In this document: piece by piece, positions 6,493 through 15,989 of the stretch
Numbering within the stretch: position 1 is the stretch's first letter
Layout of the letters: every line of letters begins with the position of its first letter
Assembly (NCBI RefSeq): GCF_022347545.1
Contig: NZ_JAKREW010000005.1
Location: forward strand, 1 to 64,000
DNA length: 64,000 nt
Reading direction: 5' to 3'
Source: Terribium retamae
Lineage (GTDB): Bacteria; Pseudomonadota; Alphaproteobacteria; Rhizobiales; Rhizobiaceae
Notes under the pieces: generated by a model
Databases searched by the model: none
The model's input: the letters and a program-made list of their open reading frames with translations, nothing else
What the model was told of the DNA's origin: nothing
Position numbers and translations under genes: made by a program

Positions 6493-8385
6493 TCAGTTCG
6501 CGCGCATGCTTCGTTCGATCAGCCTGGTCAGCCGCTGCGAGAAGGCCCTGGCGTCGTCCGGCTTGTCGCCGTCGAGGATGCGCGCTTCATCATAAAGCAG
6601 ATGAACCGCATCTTGCCGGAATGACAGGTCCTCATCGCCCAACTTCGCAAGGGCAAGAACGCGTTCATGACCCGGGTTGATTTCAAGAACGGGCTTTGCG
6701 GCCTTGTCGAGCCGGCCGGCAGCGCTGAGCAGCCGCTCGATCTGGCGGTCCGGTCCGCCCTCGGGAGCCACGAGACAGACAGCGCTTTCGGTGAGGCGGT
6801 CGGAGGCTTTCACGTCTGAAACTTCCTCGCCGAGGGTGGATTTCATGAACGCAATGAAGGTTGCAATCTCGGGGGAGGTTTCAGCATCGGTCTTTGCAGT
6901 GGCATCGGGTAGCGCAATGTCGGAAAGATCGGCGCCGCCCTGCGTTACCGACTTGAACGGCTTGCCGTCGAATTCGGGCGCCATCGCCACCCAGAAGCTG
7001 TCGACCGGGTCCGTCAGCAGGAGGACCTCGACACTGCGTGCCTTGAATCCTTCAAGTTGAGGCGAGGCTTCGAGCCGCGCCTTGTCGTCGCCGGTCATGA
7101 AGTAGATCGCTTTCTGGCCGTCCTTCATTGCCGCCACGTAATCGGCAAGGCTGCGCCAGGATTCTCCCGATGTGGTCGAGCGGAAGCGAGCCAGCTTCAG
7201 CAACTGCTCACGGCGCTCCCAGTCCTCATAGAGACCTTCCTTGAGGACGACGCCGAAATTCTCCCATATCTTCGTGAAGCCTTCGCCGTCGCTTTCCGCG
7301 AGCTTCGTCAGTTCGCCGAGGATGCGGTTGGTCACGCCTTTGCGGACTGCCGCCAGAAGCGGGCTGTCCTGGATCATCTCGCGCGAAAGGTTGAGCGGCA
7401 GGTCGGCGGAATCGACGAGACCGCGCACGAAGCGCAGATAGCGTGGCACCAGATCCGCATCGTCGGTGATGAACACCCGCCGCACATAGAGCTTCATGCG
7501 GCCCTTGCGATCCTGGTCGAACAGATCGAACGGGCGCGAGCCCGGGACGAAGGCCAGCGTGTTGTATTCGTGACGCCCCTCGGCCTTGAAGTGAATGGTC
7601 GCGGCCGGCTCGTCATAGAGGCCGGATACGCCGCGATAGAAGTCGGTATAGTCTTCGGGCTTGATGTCGCTCTTCGGCTTCACCCACAGTGCCGTGCCGT
7701 CTGCGATCTCGCGTCGGTCAGCTCCCGGTTTTTCAACCAACGCGACCGGTACCGGCACATGGCCGGACTGTTCCTTGATCAATCTCTCAAGCTGATAGGA
7801 CTGCGTATAGCTGGTGGCATCCTCCATCAGGTGAAGAACGACACGGGTGCCACGCTTCGGGGTGTCTGCAACCGGGACCGGCGCGATCTCGTATGACCCC
7901 TTGCCGTCAGAGGACCAGCGCCAGGCCTCGTCAGCTCCTGCCTTGCGGGTGATGACATCAACCCTATCGGCAACCATGAAGGCCGAATAGAAGCCGACGC
8001 CGAACTGGCCGATCAGTTCCGCGCCTTCGCCAGACTTCGCAGCCTCGATGCGTTCCATGAAGGCCCGGGTACCGGAACGGGCGATGGTGCCAAGCGCCTC
8101 GACCAGTTCCTCGCGGCTCATGCCAATGCCGTTGTCCTCGACGGTCAGGCGCTTTTGGTCCGGATCAGCGGAAATGGTGATGACGGGCTTCGGATCGTCG
8201 CCCAGCAACTCCGGTCTGGCGATTGCCTCGTAACGCAGTTTCTCGCAGGCATCGGCAGCGTTGGAAATCAGCTCCCGCAGGAACACATCCCGGTCCGAAT
8301 AGACCGAATGCACCATCATATGCAGAAGGCGTGAAACATCAGCTTCGAAGGACCGGGTCTCGGCTTCTTTCACATCAGTCGTCAT
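6493..8385 (-). CDS. htpG: Hsp90 chaperone HtpG
   Basis: A 630-residue, full-length bacterial Hsp90, cytosolic and ATP-dependent. The GHKL ATPase domain (about 1-230) shows ELISNAADACEKLR with the ATP-contact Asn, DNGIGM, and GQFGVGFYSAFMVAD. The middle domain carries the catalytic-loop region NLSREMIQDSPLL. The C-terminal dimerisation domain completes the family length. The start at 8385 matches the family N-terminus (acidic leader, then FEADVSRLLHMMVHSVYSD). It lies upstream of and parallel to the hsp20 pair, but separated by about 415 bp and their own promoter, so it is a separate transcription unit. Confidence 0.97.
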   Translation of the reverse strand: MTTDVKEAETRSFEADVSRLLHMMVHSVYSDRDVFLRELISNAADACEKLRYEAIARPELLGDDPKPVITISADPDQKRLTVEDNGIGMSREELVEALGTIARSGTRAFMERIEAAKSGEGAELIGQFGVGFYSAFMVADRVDVITRKAGADEAWRWSSDGKGSYEIAPVPVADTPKRGTRVVLHLMEDATSYTQSYQLERLIKEQSGHVPVPVALVEKPGADRREIADGTALWVKPKSDIKPEDYTDFYRGVSGLYDEPAATIHFKAEGRHEYNTLAFVPGSRPFDLFDQDRKGRMKLYVRRVFITDDADLVPRYLRFVRGLVDSADLPLNLSREMIQDSPLLAAVRKGVTNRILGELTKLAESDGEGFTKIWENFGVVLKEGLYEDWERREQLLKLARFRSTTSGESWRSLADYVAAMKDGQKAIYFMTGDDKARLEASPQLEGFKARSVEVLLLTDPVDSFWVAMAPEFDGKPFKSVTQGGADLSDIALPDATAKTDAETSPEIATFIAFMKSTLGEEVSDVKASDRLTESAVCLVAPEGGPDRQIERLLSAAGRLDKAAKPVLEINPGHERVLALAKLGDEDLSFRQDAVHLLYDEARILDGDKPDDARAFSQRLTRLIERSMRAN

Positions 8386-8581
8386 TGAAGATTACCTGCT
8401 TTGGCGAGTGGATTCCCGGCGGATGAAATGGCTAAATGCGCGTGCGCTTTCAAGTGCTTCGGCGCCTTAGATTGGCGGGCTGTAGCCGTTTTGTCTGCCA
8501 GCCTTGAACCATACGGCCAGACGGCGGAGACGTTCCATAACGATTGCGCGGCGCGCTTCGCAATGTGACGGAGAACGGGAA

Positions 8582-8610
8582 CAGGCCGCTCTTCAGCGCA
8601 GAGCGGCCTG
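8582..8610 (-). terminator. hairpin downstream of DUF982 gene
   Basis: A perfect 11 bp stem (caggccgctct / agagcggcctg) with a seven-base loop starts 29 bp past the stop of the DUF982 gene and ahead of htpG on the same strand. The tract that follows on the minus strand is only moderately T-rich. Confidence 0.65.
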
Positions 8611-8638
8611 AGGCTCACCTCATGTCAGCTGCCTATCC

Positions 8639-8935
8639 TCAGGCAGGAACGCGACCGCTGCCAGAGGCGGATGTGATCATCCAAGGCTGAACCGCCGGGG
8701 CCTTTACCAGGATACCCTTCTTCTTTCCGAAGGCTCGGATTGCGTCTCTCGCGACCTTCAGCGGCTTGAGCTCACCATGCGCCATGATGCACGTTTTCAG
8801 CGCGACATCGTGCAGGAGGTCACGGTCCTTCTCCGGCCACTCTTCCAGGAAATCAATTGCGTCTTCCGGTCCGGTGATCTCCCGGACGACATTCTTCTCC
8901 TCCTTCAGATAGACGGGTCTGTCGAAGGTCTTCAC
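8639..8935 (-). CDS. DUF982 domain protein
   Basis: A small cytosolic protein of about 98 residues from the DUF982 family, common in rhizobia and of unknown function. Visible features are the opening FDRPVYL, the segment ITGPEDAIDFLEEWPEKDRD and the C-terminal AVQPWM. The GTG at 8935 is preferred because GAGGAG lies nine bases upstream; a GTG two codons earlier and an ATG at 8974 are alternatives, the latter putting the ribosome site inside the gene. It is followed by a strong hairpin and stands alone. Confidence 0.8.
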   Translation of the reverse strand: MKTFDRPVYLKEEKNVVREITGPEDAIDFLEEWPEKDRDLLHDVALKTCIMAHGELKPLKVARDAIRAFGKKKGILVKAPAVQPWMITSASGSGRVPA

Positions 8936-9465
8936 GATCACAGTCTCCTCTTGTTTGCGAGCAATTCCAGCCACTAAGCCGTGGGAGCCCAGGGCTAAGA
9001 GTGATTTGAGTTCGAGTATTCACGAGTTCAAGGGAGGATTGTGAGGTATGGCCGTTCTGCAATCCTCCGGTAGCGGCATGGCTGATCCCGGTGACATGGA
9101 ATTCTCAAACACATCTACGACGATTTGTGCAGCGAGCGAGGCTATCCCGCAGGGAGCCCCGCGGGCATCAGGCGGAGCCACAGGCCGAATGGCCGTCCTG
9201 TAACAGAAAACAGTGGCTTTGCAGCCACCCGGGGGCGGCAGAATGCTGCTCTGCGCCCCACAGTGATCCGTGCTGGTTGATTTATATTAGCTTTTTTGAA
9301 TACTTAGCCTGCCGAATACGAGGGTGGATAAAACGCGGGAATCGCGACGCTGTTGGCCGACGACGAGTTAGCTTCTTTGGGCGGATCGCCGTGTTGCAAG
9401 GCGCTGGTTTCGAATTCCGCTGCGCAGACGGCGGGTCCGTTCGAAGTCCGGCCGGTGAGGGGAAG
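8936..9465. other. intergenic region before the autotransporter
   Basis: About 500 bp with no gene. A frame upstream of and continuous with the autotransporter reads Arg-, Cys- and Trp-rich sequence without family resemblance, so it is taken as non-coding leader. There is a small hairpin (gtggct / agccac) near 9211-9226 and an AT-rich patch (ttgatttatattag) at 9277-9290 that could hold the autotransporter promoter; no clear -35/-10 pair was settled. Confidence 0.45.
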
Positions 9466-12400
9466 ATGGTGGCAAATCGGGATACTGGCATGCGTATGCG
9501 CGGGCTGATGCTGGCGCTGTTGTGCGGCACAACCTTGGCCGGCACGTCGATGGTGCTCGCGCCGGCCCTTGCGGCCGACCTGGATCTGAATGGCGGCACC
9601 GTCACACTCCCCCAGGCAGGCTTTTTCAGCGACCATACCTATCTGAATGGAACTGGCGGCGTCGTAAACAACAACGTCGGTGCCGCGAGCCTAACCAGCA
9701 ATGGCGGCACCGCGAATTACGCCGGCTGGATTAACCAGACGGCCGGCGCCATCACGATCAACCAGATCGGCGGCAACATTACCTATATCAACAACAGCAA
9801 CAACTTCACCGGCGGCTTCAACGCCAGCGGCAATGCGGCGATCGGCACGAGCAATAGCAACGCGCTCGGGCTCGGCACGATCACGATGGACGTCGGCACG
9901 ACGCTGCGGGACGATGGTATAGCCGTCACGCTATCGAACGCCATCGTTCTGAGCGGCATCGTCAATTTGGACAGCAACACGCACAATAATTTCACGATCG
10001 CGGGACCTATCAACGGCAATGGCAGGCTGACGAAGGTCGGTTTGGGCACGCTGATCCTGACCGGCGCCAACGGCTATACGGGCGGGACGGCGGTCGACGC
10101 CGGAACGCTCGAAGTGCGCGGCGGCAACGCGATCGACGACGGCAACCTGGTTTCGATCGCCAATATCGCCGGCGCGACATTGCTCGTCACCGACAGCGAG
10201 ACGATCGGCTCGCTGTCGGGTGGCGGCGCCCTCGGCGGTGCGGTCGCGATCGCGGCGGGCAAGACGCTGACCACCGGCGACAACACCGCCAACAACATTT
10301 TCGCCGGCGTCATCTCCGGCGCCGGCGCCCTGATCAAGCGGGGCACCGACACCTTCACGCTGACCGGCGCCAATACCTACACCGGTAACACCATCCTCAA
10401 TGGCGGTACGCTGCAACTGTCCGGACCGGCGGCGAGGCTGGGCAGCGCGACCGCCGATATCCAGGTTGGCAACGCTGGCTCCGGCGCGCTCACCGTCACC
10501 GGCGGGGCGCAACTGACATCCAATGACGGCGATATCGGTTATGGCGCCCTGGGCACGGCGATGGTCACCGGCGACAACTCGTTGTGGACGGGACACTATA
10601 TTTCCGTCGGCAGATTAAGTCAGGGCACTCTCAACGTCTTGGCGGGCGGCGAGGTTTCGAGCGTCAAGGGCTTCATCGGCGTCGGCACTGCGGGTACGGC
10701 CACCATCAGCGGCGCCGGATCCAAATGGACCAGCGACACCAGCGTGATCGTCGGTTTCGGAGCGGGCGCCGACGGCAAACTCATCGTCTCGGACGGCGGC
10801 ATGATCGAAGCACCGCGGATCGAGATGGGCAATGACGGAGGTTCCGCCGCGGTTTCGCTCACCGGCTCCGCCGCGAGCGGCCGGGGCTGGCTTGTCACCA
10901 GCGAGGTCGTCAAGCAGGGCGGTACCGCCACGGTCGATTTCGACGGCGGCGGCATCCGGGCAACCGCCGACACCCCCGATCTCTTTAACGGCTTCAGTGC
11001 CGGTGACGTCAGCCTCGGCGCTGGCGGCGCCTTCGTGGACACCAACGGCCACACTGTCCGCCTCGCCAACCCGGTCGACGGCAACGGCGGCCTCGTCAAA
11101 TTGGGCGCGGGTACGCTGATGCTGGCAGGCTTCAACACTTATAAAGGCATCACCACGGTCGAGGCGGGCATCCTCAGCATCTACCATCCCGACGCGCTCG
11201 GCTCCATCCTGGGCGGAACCGTGGTTTTAGACGGCGCGACGCTGCAGCTTCGGAGCGGTGCCGAGGTCGGCGGTGAGCAGCTGAACATCGCCGGCACCGG
11301 CGTCGGCGGCGCGGGCGCCCTGAACAGCACAAATTCCTACAGCCACTATGGCGGCCAGATCACGCTGACGGACGATGCCAGCATCGTCTCCAACGGCAGC
11401 GGGGAGCTGACGCTGGGGAATCCGATCAGCGGTGCCTATGCCCTGACGCTGGGCGGAAGCGCCAACGGCGTGGCCAACACCATCAACACCAACGCGCTGG
11501 TCAAGGAAGGCAGCGGAACCTGGACGCTGACCGGCGACAGTGCTCTTGCCGGCGGCACCACGATCTCCGGCGGCACGCTGATGCTCGGCGATGGCGGGGT
11601 GACCGGTTCGGTCGGCGGCGATATCCTCAACAACAGCTTTTTGGTCGTCAATCACCGCACCGGCCAGTCGACACTCGCCGGCGCGATTTCGGGCGATGGC
11701 TTGCTGAGGAAAATCGAGGGCGGCACGCTGACGCTTTCGGGCAACAACAGCTACACCGGCGGCACGGTCATCGAAGGCGGCACGCTGATCGCTCAGGGCG
11801 GCCGCGCGATCGGCGACAACTCGGCGGTGGTCATTCGCGATGCCGGCACGTTTCGCGTGCAGAACGACGAGACCGTCGCAATGTTGTCCGGCGGCGCCGG
11901 CGACAGCCATGGCAAGGTGGAGCTCAACGGCACGACCCTCACGCTGGGCAGCATGACCGGCGCCACGTCGCTTTATTGGGGCGGCATCACCGGCACCGGC
12001 GACCTTGTCAAGGACGGCACCTTCAAGCAGGCGCTTGCCGGCAATAGCGATTACATCGGCGACACAAGGATCATGGGCGGCACCCTCTTTGCCGTGGGCG
12101 CTGGCAAGAATTCCATTAGCGACAGCTCAGCCGTCACGGTTGGCGCCAGCGCGAAACTGTCCCTGGTCGAGCCGGTCTCCATTCCCGGCCTCGAGAGCGA
12201 CAGCGAAACGATCGGTTCGCTGTCCGGCGCCGGCACCGTGGAAGTCGGCGACAAGACGCTGACAACGGGCGGCAATGGCGGCAATACGAAGTTTTCCGGC
12301 GTGATCACGGGGAGCGGCGGCCTGACCAAGACCGGCGCGGGCACGCTGATCCTGTCAGGCGCCAACAGCTACTCCGGCACAACCTCTGTCCAGGCCGGCA

Positions 12401-14829
12401 AATTGCAGTTCGGCGATGGCGTCAATGCCGGTTCCGGTCTGGCCGGGAACGTCACGGTCCTGGGCGGCGCCGGCCTTGCCTTCGACACGCCGGCAACCTT
12501 CACACTCGCAGGCGATGGCGATCTGCGCGACACGGCATCGCTTTCCCTCAAGGCGGTTGGCGTTGGCCAGCCTTCGTTGAATGTCAGGAGCCTCACTCTC
12601 GGCAATGGCGTCGGCTTCAATCTCTCCGGCATCAGCAATGCCAGCCAGGCCGATCAAGTGCTGATCGAGAGCGCCAACGGCATTTCAGGCGATTTCGGCA
12701 CGGTCAGCGTCGGCGGTTTTGTCGGCACGGTCGACTATCTGACCGTCAACACCAGGAAGTCGGCCGACGGCAGACAGTATCTGGCGAGCTACGATCTGAG
12801 CTGGACGGCGGGAAACAACCTGGCGCATGGTACCTTCACGCTGGGCGATGCCTCGAACAGTTTCACAGCGGGGATGGATCTCGCCGACCAGGTCGCCAAT
12901 GGCGGCTGGGACGGCAAGTCGCTGACCAAGGCCGGCTCAGGCACGCTGATCCTGACGGGCACCAACAGCTATAGCGGCACCACCACGGTCAATGCCGGCA
13001 CGCTGCAGCTCGGCAACGGAGGCACGACCGGCTCGGTCGCCGGCGCCATCGTCAACAATGGCACGCTGGTCTTCAACCGCGGCGACGCGGCCATTTCCAC
13101 CAATGCGATTTCCGGCGGCGGCACGATCCGCCAGGCCGGCTCCGGCATGCTGAAGCTCGCCGGCGACAGTTCGGGCTTTGCCGGTTCGACCTCGGTGGAG
13201 AGCGGCATCCTGTCGGTCGACGGCAAGCTCGGCGGCACGGTCGGGGTGCTGAGCGGCGCGCGCCTGCAAGGCATCGGCACCATCGGCGGCCTCGCCGCGC
13301 AGAGCAGCGCCACCGTGGCGCCCGGCAATTCGATGGGTACGCTGAATGTCGCGGGCGACATTTCGTTTGCCGCCGGTTCGACCTATGCGGTCGAGATCGC
13401 CGGCAATGGCGCCAGCGACCGCATCGCCGCGACCGGCACCGCGACGCTCGGCGGCGGAAAGGTGGAAGTGACGGCGCTGGATGCGCAGGCAAGCTACAAG
13501 GACGGCCAGAGCTACACCATCCTGACGGCGGCCGGCGGCATTATCGGCGGCTTCGACCCGGCCGTGCTGTCGCGCTCGGCCTTCCTCGATGCCACGCTTG
13601 CTCAGGGTGCCAACACGATCGACCTGAAGATCGCGCTGAAAGGCTCGAAGCCGGAGGAACCGGGCAAGCCAGGCGAGCCCGAGCCGGTGTTCGTGAAGGT
13701 GGCCGACACCTACAACCGCAAGCAGACGGCGGGCGCGTTGGACACGCTCGAGCAAAGCGGTGCGCCGCTGGCGCTCTACAACAAGCTGCTGCCGCTTTCG
13801 GTCGACGAAGCGCGTGCCGCCTTCGACGGACTGTCGGGTGAAATCAATGCCTCGACGGTTACGGGCTTACTGGAAGACAGCCGCTTCGTGCGCGAGGCGG
13901 CGAACGACCGGCTGCGCGGGGCTTTCGAGACGGTCGGCGCCGAGCCGCTGCCGCTGCTGGGTTATGGCGAGGACGGGAAGGGGATGCCGGCGGAGGCTAT
14001 CGCTTCCGAGCTCTATGGCGCCTGGGGTTCGGTGTTCGGCTCCTGGGGCCACGGCGGCGACGGCAACGCGGCGAGATTGAACCGCTCGACTGGCGGCTTC
14101 GTCACCGGCGTCGATGGACTTGTAACCGACAACTGGCGGCTCGGTTTTCTCACCGGCTACAGCCATTCGAGCCTGAAAGTCGATGACCGCAAATCGTCAG
14201 CTTCCACCGACAATTATCATCTCGGCATCTACGGCGGCACGGAATGGGGTGCGCTTTCGCTGCGCTCTGGTCTTGCCTACACCTGGAGCGAGATCGACAG
14301 CGCGCGTCAGGCCGTTTTCCCAGGTTTTGCCGACAGCCTCACTTCAAGCTACCGTGCCGGCACCACACAGGTGTTCGGCGAGTTGGGTTATGGCCTGAAA
14401 GCGGGCAATGTCGCTCTCGAGCCCTTCGCCAACCTGGCCTATGTCAATGTCCACACCGATGGTTTTGCCGAGCAGGGCAGGGTGGCCGCTCTCACCGTTT
14501 ATGGCGGCTCCAACGACCTCACATTCACCACGCTCGGCATCCGCGCCTCGACCGAATTCGAACTCGGCGGCGCGAAGGCCACCGCGCGCGGCACGATCGG
14601 CTGGCGCCATGGTTTTGGCGACATCACGCCGACGGTGAGCCAGGCCTTCACCGGCAGCAGCGCTTTCACGATTGCCGGCGCGCCCATCGCCAGGGACGCG
14701 GCGGTGCTCGAAGCCGGGCTTGATTTTGCAATTTCGCCTTCCGCCAAGCTGGGTGTTTCCTACCAAGGCCAAGTCGGCACCAGGACGGGCGACCACGGGG
14801 TGCGGGCGGATCTGAATGTGAAGTTCTAG
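9466..14829 (+). CDS. type V autotransporter with PATR repeats
   Basis: A 1787-residue surface protein of the classical autotransporter (type Va) kind. A signal peptide ends near residue 36 (APALA-AD). The passenger carries at least eight autotransporter-associated beta-strand repeats of the form KxGxGTLxLTGxNxYxGxT, at roughly residues 190, 290, 544, 680, 748, 954, 1154 and 1222, predicting a long beta-helix. A Pro/Glu/Gly linker (KPEEPGKPGEPEPVF) at about 1392 leads to the 270-residue beta-barrel, starting near ELYGAWGSVFGSWGHG and ending in the family's terminal Phe (NVKF). No protease or lipase motif is visible, so adhesin or biofilm functions are only guesses. ATG 9466 follows GAGGGGAAG; the longer upstream frame has no signal sequence. 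Confidence 0.93.
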   Translation: MVANRDTGMRMRGLMLALLCGTTLAGTSMVLAPALAADLDLNGGTVTLPQAGFFSDHTYLNGTGGVVNNNVGAASLTSNGGTANYAGWINQTAGAITINQIGGNITYINNSNNFTGGFNASGNAAIGTSNSNALGLGTITMDVGTTLRDDGIAVTLSNAIVLSGIVNLDSNTHNNFTIAGPINGNGRLTKVGLGTLILTGANGYTGGTAVDAGTLEVRGGNAIDDGNLVSIANIAGATLLVTDSETIGSLSGGGALGGAVAIAAGKTLTTGDNTANNIFAGVISGAGALIKRGTDTFTLTGANTYTGNTILNGGTLQLSGPAARLGSATADIQVGNAGSGALTVTGGAQLTSNDGDIGYGALGTAMVTGDNSLWTGHYISVGRLSQGTLNVLAGGEVSSVKGFIGVGTAGTATISGAGSKWTSDTSVIVGFGAGADGKLIVSDGGMIEAPRIEMGNDGGSAAVSLTGSAASGRGWLVTSEVVKQGGTATVDFDGGGIRATADTPDLFNGFSAGDVSLGAGGAFVDTNGHTVRLANPVDGNGGLVKLGAGTLMLAGFNTYKGITTVEAGILSIYHPDALGSILGGTVVLDGATLQLRSGAEVGGEQLNIAGTGVGGAGALNSTNSYSHYGGQITLTDDASIVSNGSGELTLGNPISGAYALTLGGSANGVANTINTNALVKEGSGTWTLTGDSALAGGTTISGGTLMLGDGGVTGSVGGDILNNSFLVVNHRTGQSTLAGAISGDGLLRKIEGGTLTLSGNNSYTGGTVIEGGTLIAQGGRAIGDNSAVVIRDAGTFRVQNDETVAMLSGGAGDSHGKVELNGTTLTLGSMTGATSLYWGGITGTGDLVKDGTFKQALAGNSDYIGDTRIMGGTLFAVGAGKNSISDSSAVTVGASAKLSLVEPVSIPGLESDSETIGSLSGAGTVEVGDKTLTTGGNGGNTKFSGVITGSGGLTKTGAGTLILSGANSYSGTTSVQAGKLQFGDGVNAGSGLAGNVTVLGGAGLAFDTPATFTLAGDGDLRDTASLSLKAVGVGQPSLNVRSLTLGNGVGFNLSGISNASQADQVLIESANGISGDFGTVSVGGFVGTVDYLTVNTRKSADGRQYLASYDLSWTAGNNLAHGTFTLGDASNSFTAGMDLADQVANGGWDGKSLTKAGSGTLILTGTNSYSGTTTVNAGTLQLGNGGTTGSVAGAIVNNGTLVFNRGDAAISTNAISGGGTIRQAGSGMLKLAGDSSGFAGSTSVESGILSVDGKLGGTVGVLSGARLQGIGTIGGLAAQSSATVAPGNSMGTLNVAGDISFAAGSTYAVEIAGNGASDRIAATGTATLGGGKVEVTALDAQASYKDGQSYTILTAAGGIIGGFDPAVLSRSAFLDATLAQGANTIDLKIALKGSKPEEPGKPGEPEPVFVKVADTYNRKQTAGALDTLEQSGAPLALYNKLLPLSVDEARAAFDGLSGEINASTVTGLLEDSRFVREAANDRLRGAFETVGAEPLPLLGYGEDGKGMPAEAIASELYGAWGSVFGSWGHGGDGNAARLNRSTGGFVTGVDGLVTDNWRLGFLTGYSHSSLKVDDRKSSASTDNYHLGIYGGTEWGALSLRSGLAYTWSEIDSARQAVFPGFADSLTSSYRAGTTQVFGELGYGLKAGNVALEPFANLAYVNVHTDGFAEQGRVAALTVYGGSNDLTFTTLGIRASTEFELGGAKATARGTIGWRHGFGDITPTVSQAFTGSSAFTIAGAPIARDAAVLEAGLDFAISPSAKLGVSYQGQVGTRTGDHGVRADLNVKF

Positions 14830-14943
14830 AAAAAAATAGGTCCGATTCGAAAGAAGATCGGATCGACATTTACGGATAGGCCGGTACGCGGCGGGTCAAA
14901 ATCTTCTGCTCTCTAAGCACAGCGTATCTCAGCTTAGATAACG

Positions 14944-15333
14944 GCCGGCAGCGTGATTGCTGCTGCAAGCCTGATCACCGGCATCGACCGGCCTGCTGGG
15001 TCTGGTCGTCGCGCAGGTTACCGAAAATGTTCATGACGTCGTCACCGGCGACGTCGTTCTCATTTCACAAGGCTCGAGGTTGATCGGCGCTATGACGGTG
15101 TCGTCGCCATCGGGCAGAAGCGCGCTGTTAATCTGGCAGCGCATCCGCATCCTGATGCCGGATGACTCATCGATCGAAAGCGACAGTCTGCTGGCGCCGG
15201 ATACTGCCGGTTACGCTGGTCTTGAAGACGAGGGTCGATTTCCACACCTAGCAATTCATCAAGGGCGTTGCGCTCGCGACCTTACCCCATGTCGGGACCG
15301 AATTAAGCCTTGGTGAGCATGCCGCGTCCTTCA
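14944..15333 (+). pseudogene. trbI conjugation gene remnant
   Basis: Four frame changes and a stop separate pieces that together read like the C-terminal half of TrbI/VirB10, the inner-to-outer-membrane scaffold of conjugative type IV secretion. The pieces are GSVIAAASLITGI (frame of 14944), then LVVAQVTENVHDVVTGDVVL and ISQGSRLIGA, then YDGVVAIGQKRA, then LLIWQRI and DTAGYAGLEDE, then VDFHT-stop-QFIKGVALATL and HVGTELSLGEHA. In intact TrbI a Trp stands where the stop is. Similarity is from remembered family sequence. It is clearly non-functional and is a second conjugation fossil besides the relaxase remnant. Confidence 0.82.
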
Positions 15334-15425
15334 CAACCTCAACGGACAATGCCTGCCCCGACGACAAGCATTCGGAACCACCTCGATTCCCGCCCGTTCT
15401 CTCATTGCAACGAGAGGAACCAGCT

Positions 15426-15731
15426 ATGGCCGAGACCCCACAAGACAATGCCAACGAAACACGTTCCGCACCTGACACTGCGGCCATCGAGCAGCAGATC
15501 GCCTCGCTCCGCCGCGAGATCAGTAAGCTCGGGAGAACGATTGCTGACCGAACTGAGCAGGATTCCAGCGCGGAAGCCCTGACCGTTGCAGGGGTCGTCA
15601 GAAACAACCCTGGCACCGTCTCGAGCGCGGTATTTCTTGGCGCAGCCGTGGGCGTGGTGATCGGATTGATGCTCGGTCAACTGAATGACGATACCTACCG
15701 TTGGCGCGATAGGCTTCCGCATATCCGCTAG
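15426..15731 (+). CDS. DUF883-like membrane-anchored protein
   Basis: A 101-residue protein with an acidic, helical N-terminal part (AIEQQIASLRREISKLGRTI) and one C-terminal membrane helix (SSAVFLGAAVGVVIGLMLGQ) followed by a basic tail. The layout resembles the ElaB/YqjD/DUF883 family, whose E. coli members tie inactive ribosomes to the membrane in stationary phase; here the role is only inferred. ATG 15426 follows GAGAGGAACCAGCT. It starts about 90 bp after the trbI remnant and looks intact. Confidence 0.7.
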   Translation: MAETPQDNANETRSAPDTAAIEQQIASLRREISKLGRTIADRTEQDSSAEALTVAGVVRNNPGTVSSAVFLGAAVGVVIGLMLGQLNDDTYRWRDRLPHIR

Positions 15732-15989
15732 AAGCGCATACGGTTTGCGGGGACAATTCCCGCCGTGGGTAAGGTTTCCAACTGAAGGCTGCGAGCCGCA
15801 TGCCGGTGCAATGAGAAAAATTGGGGCGATCTTCTTCCGTGCTTGTGCATCAGGACATCGAGGAGCCGGTTCTGCCGTTTCCGATCTCGTCGCCGGCGGA
15901 TCGCCCCATTGTCCCTTGCCGTCGCTGCTCTCGTGGAAAAGCGGCTTTCTGAAGCGGCGGAACGCCCTGATCCGTATATCAAGGGTATG

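Noticed and set aside
9091..9465. In-frame 125-codon upstream extension of the autotransporter
   Set aside because: It is Arg-, Cys- and Trp-rich, has no signal peptide, and would bury the real signal sequence; ATG 9466 has its own ribosome site.
12937..13755. Long antisense frame (272 codons) inside the autotransporter gene
   Set aside because: It is a mirror of repetitive GC-rich codons; no ribosome site, no family resemblance, and the sense gene is certain.
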